Origin: Pleomorphochaeta sp963678575
Lineage (GTDB): Bacteria; Spirochaetota; Spirochaetia; Sphaerochaetales; Sphaerochaetaceae
NCBI GenBank assembly: GCA_963678575.2
Contig: CAXXHV010000002.1
Coordinates: 310,001 to 374,000, forward strand
Direction of reading: 5' to 3'
DNA length: 64,000 nt
Of the stretch, positions 36,363-43,687 are shown in pieces (position 1 is the first letter of the stretch; every line of letters begins with the position of its first letter). Position numbers and translations under genes: made by a program. The notes below the pieces were generated by a model that saw nothing but the letters and a program-made list of their open reading frames with translations, was not told the origin of the DNA and made no database searches.

Positions 36363-37123
36363 TGAATCTTATTACTGCTATTTTAATTTTGATAATAGGA
36401 TGGATTGTTTTAAAAATTATTGTTTCTATTGTTAAAAAAACTTTAAAACGAAGCAAAAGACTAAGTGAATTATTTCAAGATTATATAACTAAAATTGTAA
36501 AAATTCTTTGCTGGGTAGTTCTTTTAGTAACTGTTTTAGCTCAACTTGGAATAAATATGGCACCTATGATTGCTGGTCTTGGAATAACAGGTGTTGTTTT
36601 AGGCCTTGCTTTAAAAGATTCCATTTCAAATTTCTTTGCTGGATTTATGATTATTATTAATCAATTATTTAGAAAAGGAGATTATGTGCAATTAGGTTCT
36701 TTATCTGGTACTATAAAGAGTATGGATTTAATGAGCGTTAAACTTAGTACTCCTGACGGTAAAAATATTACAGTTAGTAATAATATTGTTTGGGGCGCTC
36801 CAGTAACTAATTTCTCGGATATAGATAAGCGTCGTGTTGATATTGTTGTTGGCGTTCCTTACGATTGTGATTTAAAAGTTGCAAAACAAGTATTAAGTGA
36901 TTTAATTAATTCTTATCCAGAAGTAATTCAAGATTTGGGCGTAACTGTAGAAATTTCTGAGTTAGCCGATTCCTCAATTAACTTTGTTGTAAGACCTTGG
37001 GTATTACCTTCTAATTATTGGCCTGTTTTATATAGATTTAATAGTGAAGTTGTTGGAAAACTTGCTGAGAAAAATATTTCAGTACCATTTCCTCAAATGG
37101 ATGTTCATTTAGATAAAGAATAG
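36362..37123 (+). CDS. MscS family mechanosensitive channel
   Basis: A small-conductance mechanosensitive channel that releases osmolytes during hypo-osmotic shock. From ATG 36362 it has 253 residues: first membrane helix MNLITAILILIIGW, second near 50-70, the pore helix GLGITGVVLGLALKDSISNFFAG, and the cytoplasmic beta and alpha/beta domains ending VPFPQMDVHL. ATG 36362 lacks a well-placed ribosome-binding site, and the frame is open back to a TTG at 36332 that also has none. Translation is therefore likely to depend on the frame starting at 36267. E. coli MscS carries about 27 more residues before the first helix. Confidence 0.9.
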   Translation: MNLITAILILIIGWIVLKIIVSIVKKTLKRSKRLSELFQDYITKIVKILCWVVLLVTVLAQLGINMAPMIAGLGITGVVLGLALKDSISNFFAGFMIIINQLFRKGDYVQLGSLSGTIKSMDLMSVKLSTPDGKNITVSNNIVWGAPVTNFSDIDKRRVDIVVGVPYDCDLKVAKQVLSDLINSYPEVIQDLGVTVEISELADSSINFVVRPWVLPSNYWPVLYRFNSEVVGKLAEKNISVPFPQMDVHLDKE

Positions 37124-37138
37124 GTGATAAAAGAATAA

Positions 37139-37168
37139 AAAAAATTGCCTTTAATTAGGCAATTTTTT
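37139..37168. terminator. Bidirectional terminator between mscS and tRNA-Gly
   Basis: A perfect 12-bp stem (37139-37150 with 37157-37168) with A and T runs at both ends serves both the channel gene and the minus-strand tRNA. Confidence 0.88.
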
Positions 37169-37171
37169 ATA

Positions 37172-37243
37172 AGCGAAAGACGGGACTTGAACCCGCGACA
37201 TCCACCTTGGCAAGGTGGAGCTCTACCACTGAGCTACTTTCGC
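37172..37243 (-). tRNA. tRNA-Gly (GCC)
   Basis: A complete 72-nt cloverleaf on the minus strand. The acceptor stem pairs GCGAAAG with CTTTCGC, discriminator T; the anticodon loop TTGCCAA gives anticodon GCC; the T-loop GGTTCAAGTCC is standard. The CCA end is not encoded. Confidence 0.95.
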
Positions 37244-37276
37244 ATTTAAGCTTTGTTAAGTCTCTTAACTCGAATA

Positions 37277-37305
37277 AATATGCCAAAAAAGAATATTTTT
37301 GTCTA
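37277..37305 (-). promoter_or_regulatory. Promoter of tRNA-Gly
   Basis: On the minus strand TAGACA (37300-37305) and CATATT (37277-37282) are spaced by 17 bp, about 33 bases before the tRNA. Confidence 0.55.
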
Positions 37306-37328
37306 GGGGGTTAATAAAAAAAATATAA

Positions 37329-39587
37329 TTATTTAATTTTTTTATGTATTTCTTTCCATTCTTTTTCTCCAATTTCTTCTTTTTTCTTTTTATTTTTTTT
37401 ATTGTTTTTTAGTAATTTTATAACAGCAACTTTATGATACCAATTTATATTTTTATTTGCTAATTCCATTATAATTGTTTTTTCTAAATCGGTTTTATCA
37501 AAGTCAATTTTTAATTTATTTAATGTTGGTGCATATGTTTTTTCAATCCATCTAGTAATATCTTTAGAATTTACATACCTTAATTCTTTTTGTGATAAGA
37601 TAGATGTATCACATTCAAATCCATTTTTTTTAAATAAATCTAATAAATTATCAATATTCCAACCACATATACCTGTTTTTGTATTTTTATAAATAACTTG
37701 TTCACAGGCATATATTAAGGATTTTGCTTCTGGATTAATTAAGAAATTTGATAGTCTAGAACCTTCACTTGCAATTGTTTGTGCTAATAAAATATTTCCA
37801 TTAGGTGCTAATTTTGTACTTATCAACTTTAATAAAGGTTCGATTTTAGAAAAATCTGAAAATTGATTTCTTAAGATAATATGTTCAAAAAGTAAATCCT
37901 TGTCTAATTCTTTGATAAATTCATTAATTTCAGCTTTTCTAATAAAGGGTCTATGTATTTCCTCTAATTTAGAGCTGTAATGAGTAATATAATCAAATTG
38001 TTCAGTGTTATTTACTTGAGCACAAACATAGCCTTCTGGTGTTTGTCTAAAAGCTTGCCAAAGTAACAGGCCATGCCCAGCACCAAGAATTAATACTCTA
38101 TCCGATCTTATAATATTTATTTTATTATATAAAGTGTCTTTTATTTTTTCTAAAAGAGCACCTCTTTCACTAGTTGTTCTCATTAACCATCTTTCTCTAT
38201 CTTTATCGTTTGGGGAAAAGGTTAAATTTTCGATAAAAGCATCTTCTAAAGTTGCTTCTAATTGAGCTTCTCTTTTTGATAAAACATTTTGCTTAATTTT
38301 CTTTTCATAACCCAAGTCTCCTGGATTATAAAAAATTTTACCTTGGAGTGAGTTTGGTAAGTATTGTTGAGCTACAAAATGATCTTTATATGCATGAGGA
38401 TATAAATATCCTTCTCCATGTCCAAAACCTTCTTTATCTCTTGAGGCATCTCTTAGATGATTTGGGACTTCTGCATCTTGCTTTTCTTTTTCTACAGTTT
38501 TTAGGGCATCAAAAAAGGATAAAGTACTATTACTTTTATCACAGGTTGCCAAATAAAGCGCTGCATGGGTTAGGTGAAACCTTCCTTCTGGTAATCCAAT
38601 TCTATCAAAGGCACTAGCATCAGAATTCACAACAGTAATTGCCATTGGATCAGCTAGACCAACATCTTCTGTTGCACTAATTAGCATTCGTCTAAATATG
38701 AATCTTGGATCTTCTCCGGCGCTAATCATTTTTGCAAGCCAATATAATGTTGCATCAGGATCACTGCCTCTAATGCTTTTTATAAAAGCTGATATTACAT
38801 CATAATGATAATCACCTTCTTTATCATATAATACTGCTTTTTGTTGAATACTTTCTTCAGCTGTTTCTTTAGTAATATATATTTCTGTATTTGATGGAGG
38901 TGGAAAATTCTCAACTGAAGTTTCAATTGCTAATTGTAATGAGTTTAATATGCTTCTAGCATCACCTTTAGCAACATCAACTAAATGTTCAAGCGCACCT
39001 TCTTCAAATGAAATTTTAAAATTTCCATAGCCTCTTTCTTTATCTTTCAAAGCTTGTTGAGCAATCTTAAATAAATCTTCATCTTTTAATGTTTTTAATT
39101 GGAAAATTCTTGATCTACTTACTAATGCTGCATTGACTTCAAAAAACGGATTTTCAGTTGTAGCTCCTATTAATATGAAAGTTCCATTCTCTACCCAAGG
39201 CAGAAGTGCATCTTGTTGGCTTTTATTCCATCGATGTACTTCATCGACAAATAATATAGTTTTTGTTTGATAAAAATCTCGTCTATCTTTTGCTCTTTCA
39301 ATTTCTTCTCTTAATTCTTTGACTCCAGAGAGAACGGCATTTAATGTTGTAAAGTGACTTTTGGTTGTGTTTGCAATTACTCTTGCTAATGTTGTTTTGC
39401 CCGTTCCAGGTGGCCCATAAAATATTACAGATGATAATTGATCTGCTTGAATGGCCCGGCGCAATAATCTACCTTTCCCTACAATATGATCTTGCCCAAT
39501 GTATTCATTTAAATTTCTTGGGCGCATTCTTGCAGCTAAAGGTTGGTTGTCAGGATTCTCTTTAGAAAATAATGTTGTTTTTGGCAT
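37329..39587 (-). CDS. rarA: RarA (MgsA) recombination ATPase fused to a methyltransferase-like domain
   Basis: A 752-residue fusion. Residues 1 to about 430 are RarA, the clamp-loader-like AAA+ ATPase acting at stalled forks: RPRNLNEYIGQDHIVG, Walker A GPPGTGKTT, Walker B LFVDEVHRWNKSQQD, sensor 1 GATTENP, and the tetramerisation region with YLPNSLQG. About 480-700 is an extra domain whose ILGAGHGLLLWQAF resembles the SAM-binding strand-loop of Rossmann methyltransferases, and which has an NGNILLAQT strand. The C-terminus is a lysine-rich tail. Ordinary RarA is about 440 residues. Fusions of RarA to an unknown domain are known in other bacteria. The gene follows the lipoprotein gene with a 2-base gap. 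Confidence 0.9.
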   Translation of the reverse strand: MPKTTLFSKENPDNQPLAARMRPRNLNEYIGQDHIVGKGRLLRRAIQADQLSSVIFYGPPGTGKTTLARVIANTTKSHFTTLNAVLSGVKELREEIERAKDRRDFYQTKTILFVDEVHRWNKSQQDALLPWVENGTFILIGATTENPFFEVNAALVSRSRIFQLKTLKDEDLFKIAQQALKDKERGYGNFKISFEEGALEHLVDVAKGDARSILNSLQLAIETSVENFPPPSNTEIYITKETAEESIQQKAVLYDKEGDYHYDVISAFIKSIRGSDPDATLYWLAKMISAGEDPRFIFRRMLISATEDVGLADPMAITVVNSDASAFDRIGLPEGRFHLTHAALYLATCDKSNSTLSFFDALKTVEKEKQDAEVPNHLRDASRDKEGFGHGEGYLYPHAYKDHFVAQQYLPNSLQGKIFYNPGDLGYEKKIKQNVLSKREAQLEATLEDAFIENLTFSPNDKDRERWLMRTTSERGALLEKIKDTLYNKINIIRSDRVLILGAGHGLLLWQAFRQTPEGYVCAQVNNTEQFDYITHYSSKLEEIHRPFIRKAEINEFIKELDKDLLFEHIILRNQFSDFSKIEPLLKLISTKLAPNGNILLAQTIASEGSRLSNFLINPEAKSLIYACEQVIYKNTKTGICGWNIDNLLDLFKKNGFECDTSILSQKELRYVNSKDITRWIEKTYAPTLNKLKIDFDKTDLEKTIIMELANKNINWYHKVAVIKLLKNNKKNKKKKEEIGEKEWKEIHKKIK

Positions 39588-39589
39588 TG

Positions 39590-40294
39590 TTAATTCTCTA
39601 TATCGTTTATAATTATTTTTGTTGGGTCTATTTCAATATTAATAAGCTTTAAATCTAATTCATTGTTACTTAAATCAGCTAATAAAGTTTTTATAAATAC
39701 GGTTTTCATTCTAGGTAAAATATTAGTTGAAATTAAAGGAGGACTTTGTCTGTTAAGATTTTCTAATCCATTGCAATATATATTATATTCTTTTGCCATT
39801 TGAGTATAGAGTAAATTGATATCTGCAAGATTATTATTGAGAATAGTGTCAATTTCAAGATAAAGAGCATCTCTATATTGTTCAAATAAAACGGTTGAAC
39901 TTTTTTTATTAATGATATATTTGTTGTTAACATTTGGATATAATAAAGGATATTTAATTTTTTTTGCATAAAGTTTTAATACTGTCTGTATTTCAAAAAG
40001 AGACTTAATGTAAGCCTTTTGTATTTGAGTTTTAAAACTAATTAAATTAGAATTTAAATAAGGAATTTCATTTCTTTGTAAATCTAAATTAGCATAAGAT
40101 TCTCCAATGATTTGATTCAGAGATAGCTTTGAAAAAGAAGTTGTATCTAAATTGTTTATACTTTGTATTAAAATATAATCTCTTATATCAGAGACTTGAG
40201 TTTGTTTTTTAGATATAGAAACTACCTCAACACTTTGACAGGAGGAGAGTAGAAAAAATAATAATAAAGAATAAATGTATAGTGTTTTTTTCAT
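39590..40294 (-). CDS. Putative lipoprotein of unknown function
   Basis: A 234-residue protein with a lipoprotein signal peptide (lipobox LLSSC, Cys19). The mature part is predicted largely helical, with repeated 'YLN/LYLEI/NNLAD' heptad-like stretches, and resembles no family I recognise. It is encoded directly upstream of rarA (2-base gap) and must be co-transcribed with it, though a periplasmic lipoprotein and a replication ATPase have no obvious link. Confidence 0.8.
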   Translation of the reverse strand: MKKTLYIYSLLLFFLLSSCQSVEVVSISKKQTQVSDIRDYILIQSINNLDTTSFSKLSLNQIIGESYANLDLQRNEIPYLNSNLISFKTQIQKAYIKSLFEIQTVLKLYAKKIKYPLLYPNVNNKYIINKKSSTVLFEQYRDALYLEIDTILNNNLADINLLYTQMAKEYNIYCNGLENLNRQSPPLISTNILPRMKTVFIKTLLADLSNNELDLKLINIEIDPTKIIINDIEN

Positions 40295-40515
40295 ACTTTT
40301 TCAATTATAGCATTGAAGTAAATTTTTTTAAACTAATGTATTCGTTAATTTTTTTAAATAGGAAATATTCACATAAAAAACACATTCTATATTTCTATAT
40401 AATATAATTAATTATAAAAAAAAAAGAAATATTTAAGTGTTTAACATTATATAATAACTTGACGATTTTTAATAAAGGATTTACCTTTAGTACAAAGATA
40501 TTAGAGGAGGCCATA

Positions 40516-41226
40516 ATGGCAAATAATATTAATTTTGCTTCAGCTAGCGATATAAAACTTCGTGAAAGAAGTATTGTAAAAAATGTATATGCATGGATGA
40601 GTGCTGGCTTGGGTTTAACTGCATTGACTGCTTATGGAGTTGCAAATAACCAAGGGTTGATGACAGCATTACTATCAAATCGTTTATCCTTTATGATGTT
40701 ATTTTTTGTCCAAATTGGATTGGTAATTTATTTATCAAGTAGAATACAAAATTTAAGTAAAAATGCTTCAACTTTGGCTTTTTTAGCTTATGCTTTTGTA
40801 ACTGGAGTAACTTTTAGTACTATATTTTATGCATTTCAAATTCAAACTATATTTTTAGCTTTCTTAACTGCAGCTTTGATGTTTGTGGGAATGGCAGCTT
40901 ATGCGCAATTTACAACAAAAGATTTATCAGGTGTAGGTTATTATTCACGAATGGCATTATGGGGAATAATTGTAACAATGTTATTAAATTTCTTCTTTAA
41001 ATCTGCAGCTTTAGATTACTTTATTTCCTTAATTGGAGTTGCTGCATTTTTGGGTTTAACTGCATGGGATGTACAGAAAATAAAGAGAACAAATGACCAA
41101 TTTTTATCAAGTATGAGTGATATTGATTACCATAGAGCAAGTATATACGGCGCATTAACATTATATCTTGATTTTATTAATTTATTCTTATTCTTGTTAA
41201 GAATATTTGGTGGTAGAAGTAAATAA
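40516..41226 (+). CDS. Bax inhibitor-1 (BI-1/YccA) family membrane protein
   Basis: A 236-residue integral membrane protein with seven predicted segments, family UPF0005. The start MANNINFASASDIKLRERSIVKNVYAWM and the end IYGALTLYLDFINLFLFLLRIFG are diagnostic. ATG 40516 lies behind AGGAGG; the frame is open to 40459 but nothing supports a start there. YccA-type proteins interact with the FtsH protease, and related BI-1 proteins act as pH-sensitive calcium leaks. The gene stands alone. Confidence 0.93.
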   Translation: MANNINFASASDIKLRERSIVKNVYAWMSAGLGLTALTAYGVANNQGLMTALLSNRLSFMMLFFVQIGLVIYLSSRIQNLSKNASTLAFLAYAFVTGVTFSTIFYAFQIQTIFLAFLTAALMFVGMAAYAQFTTKDLSGVGYYSRMALWGIIVTMLLNFFFKSAALDYFISLIGVAAFLGLTAWDVQKIKRTNDQFLSSMSDIDYHRASIYGALTLYLDFINLFLFLLRIFGGRSK

Positions 41227-41250
41227 AAATTTAAATTTAGAAAAATAGAA

Positions 41251-41306
41251 ACCCTTTTGTAATTATTGAACAGTTTATTGTTTAATTTACTAAAGGGTGT
41301 TTTTAT
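41251..41306. terminator. Terminator between convergent BI-1 and PHP genes
   Basis: A 12-bp stem with one mismatch (41251-41262 with 41287-41298) encloses a smaller hairpin and is followed by GTTTTT on the plus strand. It overlaps the PHP stop codon. Confidence 0.7.
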
Positions 41307-42010
41307 TGTATATAAGAAACTTTTCCATCAATTAAGCCTTGTTTTAAGCCTTCATATGATATTTCTTCTACTTCGAGGAAGCAGGATCTTCTTCCAACAT
41401 GTTCTAAATAATGTGCATCTGAACTTTGAATAATTGTTTTATTATATCTTTCTTTTATTTGAGATGGTCTAATTGCTTCTAATGCTGAATAATCCAAATC
41501 AGGAAGAAATCCAAGGTTAGCTAATATACTATTTGCATTTTTATCAATATGTGCTGGAATTACTAAACCATCTCTTGATAAACATTCACTTATTACATCT
41601 TCTAATGAAATTCCACATGTTGTTAATAAAGATTTTTTGAAAGTAGATATTATATTTCCTTCCATATCAACAATGTTTTGATTACCAAAGAGTTTTGGGT
41701 CATTTTTAATATCAGGTAATAGTGTTTCAATATAAAACCCAAATTCTTGAGCATCTTCAATATTTTTAAATAAAGTAAGCACATGCACATCTTCAATTGT
41801 ATTGACTTCCATACCAAAAATGGGAAGGATTTGACAAAGTTCACAGGCTTGTCCAAAAGGTTCTAGATTTCTTGTACAATTGTGATCTGTTAAGGCTAAT
41901 ATGTCTATTGATTTCTCCATAGCTTCGAAAGCTAAAAGAGAGGGTAGCATATCATCGCTTCCACAAGGGGATAAACAACTGTGATTATGTAAATCTAGTT
42001 TTATTTTCAT
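41303..42010 (-). CDS. PHP domain phosphoesterase-like protein
   Basis: A 235-residue PHP-superfamily protein. Metal-binding motifs are DLHNHSCLSP, ALTDHN, GMEVNT, PAHIDK and SSDAHYLEHVG, all intact. It is cytoplasmic. It lies third in a trio with a DRTGG protein and a CBS/ATPase protein, a set that in Thermotoga and clostridia sits with the trimeric electron-bifurcating [FeFe]-hydrogenase. Hydrolytic substrate is unknown. Confidence 0.88.
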   Translation of the reverse strand: MKIKLDLHNHSCLSPCGSDDMLPSLLAFEAMEKSIDILALTDHNCTRNLEPFGQACELCQILPIFGMEVNTIEDVHVLTLFKNIEDAQEFGFYIETLLPDIKNDPKLFGNQNIVDMEGNIISTFKKSLLTTCGISLEDVISECLSRDGLVIPAHIDKNANSILANLGFLPDLDYSALEAIRPSQIKERYNKTIIQSSDAHYLEHVGRRSCFLEVEEISYEGLKQGLIDGKVSYIQ

Positions 42011-42014
42011 AGAA

Positions 42015-42347
42015 TTATAAATTTAATGCTTTTGCTATTTTTACGCTTGCCAAAAATTGAGTATCATCGGTAGAAAATATTGAAATATCATTTTCTTTTG
42101 CTGCTTTTATCATGTCATCTGGGCAGCTTCGTCCATTGCAAATAATAATTGCAGGCATAGAAGAGAGTGAACATACTGCAATTGTATTTTTATGTGCTTG
42201 AATTGTTATTAGAACACTATCTTCTTCTACATTTGCAATTACATCACTTAGTAAATCTCCCGTATAAGCTGTTTTTACTTCAAGCTTTTCATCACTTAAT
42301 AATTCAGTTTTAAAACCTTCTATTTTTGTAATATCTTTTACAGTCAT
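42015..42347 (-). CDS. DRTGG domain protein
   Basis: A 110-residue stand-alone DRTGG domain, a small fold also found in phosphotransacetylase and CBS proteins. The family-like YTGDLLSDVIANVEEDSVLITIQAH stretch and ICNGRSCPDDMIKAAKENDI are visible. The gene lies head to tail with the CBS/ATPase gene (adjacent bases) and four bases before the PHP gene. Likely a nucleotide- or redox-linked regulatory subunit; this is inferred from context. Confidence 0.85.
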   Translation of the reverse strand: MTVKDITKIEGFKTELLSDEKLEVKTAYTGDLLSDVIANVEEDSVLITIQAHKNTIAVCSLSSMPAIIICNGRSCPDDMIKAAKENDISIFSTDDTQFLASVKIAKALNL

Positions 42348-43280
42348 TTATTTTTCCTCATCTTTTTTTTGTAAATTTATTGTACAAGTTACTGTTGTAC
42401 CTTTTGAGCTGCTTTCAATTGAAAAATCATCACTTACGTTTTTTACATTTGGTAGTCCCATACCAGCGCCAAATCCCAAAGACCTAATCCAATCATTAGC
42501 GGTAGACCATCCAGGGGTTAATGCTTTTTCTAAATCTTTAATGCCAGGTCCTCTATCCTGTGCTGATATTACAACCTTATCAGGAGTATATGTTGCTATT
42601 AATTGACCCCCATTTGAGTGAACAACAATATTCATTTCCATTTCATAGGAGGCAATAGCGGCACGTCTAATTATTGGAGTTGCAACCCCACCATTTTTTA
42701 ATTTTTTCTTTATTTGGGTACTTGCATAACCGGCATTTTCAAAATCATGTTTAATAATATTATAGCTATGGACTTCTCCATTGATATTGTTGGGCTGTGT
42801 TGGTCTGTTATTTGCTTGAGATTTTTCAAGTATTTCCATTTCCCTGTTAATTTCCACTAAAAGGGTTGCTGATATATCTCTTGAGGTAATCATTCCAACT
42901 AATTCTTTCTTTTTGTTTAATACTGGGAATCTATGAAATGAAAATTTATCAAAATAATTTATTGCAAAAGAGATAGGCATATCATCTTCTAAAACAATAA
43001 TATTTCTGCTCATATATGCTTTACAAGGTTCTTCTATATAACCTTTATCTAAAGCTTGGATAATATCATCCATTGATACTAACCCAATTAGACGTTTACC
43101 TTGAACAATTGGTACTCCAGTTATTTTTTCTTTTTTCATAAGATGTTGTATTTCTCTTAAAGTAGAGTTCATGCTAGCACAAACTAAATCTTTATACATA
43201 ACTTCTTTTACTTTCAATCTGTAAATTAAATCTAGAATTACAGTTGGTGAAGAATAGGTGTTTATTGGTATTTCTTGCAT
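42348..43280 (-). CDS. CBS-pair protein fused to an anti-sigma-factor-like ATPase domain
   Basis: A 310-residue two-part protein. Residues about 20-145 hold two CBS motifs (VKEVMYKD..., PCKAYMSRNII...), which bind adenosyl ligands. Residues about 170-305 are an RsbW/SpoIIAB-like HATPase domain with an N-box (ASYEMEMNIVVHSNGG), G1 box AQDRGPGI and glycine lid GFGAGMGLPNVK. It leads the trio with DRTGG and PHP proteins. A CBS domain may gate the kinase-like domain by cellular AMP/ATP, but no partner sigma or anti-anti-sigma gene is nearby. Confidence 0.88.
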   Translation of the reverse strand: MQEIPINTYSSPTVILDLIYRLKVKEVMYKDLVCASMNSTLREIQHLMKKEKITGVPIVQGKRLIGLVSMDDIIQALDKGYIEEPCKAYMSRNIIVLEDDMPISFAINYFDKFSFHRFPVLNKKKELVGMITSRDISATLLVEINREMEILEKSQANNRPTQPNNINGEVHSYNIIKHDFENAGYASTQIKKKLKNGGVATPIIRRAAIASYEMEMNIVVHSNGGQLIATYTPDKVVISAQDRGPGIKDLEKALTPGWSTANDWIRSLGFGAGMGLPNVKNVSDDFSIESSSKGTTVTCTINLQKKDEEK

Positions 43281-43479
43281 GAGAAAATTATACTATAGAA
43301 AAGTGAATTTGTGTAAATAAATTAATGCTATTTGTTTTTTTAATTTTTAATAAATATATTAAAAGCTTAAGTAATCAATTAATTAATATAATTTAAAATA
43401 TTTAAAATGTTTTTTATTTTTATAATTGATAATTGTATGTTATTGCTTGTATGCAAATAATATTCTCTTTTCATTTTAC
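43281..43479. other. A/T-rich intergenic remnant
   Basis: No gene is visible. The sequence continues the decayed beta-phosphoglucomutase frame for a few codons and then dissolves into A/T-rich DNA. Confidence 0.4.
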
Positions 43480-43687
43480 GGCGTTTGAATACATTTAAAG
43501 CCTTTTTTACACCATCATATTATAAAGCTTCCATATTTAATTTTTGACAAGCCTTAATAAATACTTCTGGGGTTGGTTTTGAGAATTATATATTACTCAT
43601 ATTACTAACAGTTTCGAAGAAGTTTTGTGATAATAATTTTTCCAATATTAATTTTGCCTTTAAAAAAATATTCTTTATAATATTCAT
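43480..43687 (-). pseudogene. pgmB: Decayed beta-phosphoglucomutase (pgmB) remnant
   Basis: On the minus strand the start codon is retained and overlaps the GH65 stop (ATGA). In one frame follow KAKLILEKLLSQNFFETV, a TAA (43586-43588), SKPTPEVFIKACQKLNMEAL, a second TAA (43520-43522) and DGVKKALN. These match beta-phosphoglucomutase of the HAD superfamily (NAKLILEKL, SKPxPEVFLKAA, xGVxAALxAG). The N-terminal DxD nucleophile motif, most of the cap domain and the VFED motif are gone. Beta-phosphoglucomutase normally acts on the beta-glucose 1-phosphate made by GH65 phosphorylases, so this is its relic in the expected place. Confidence 0.88.
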
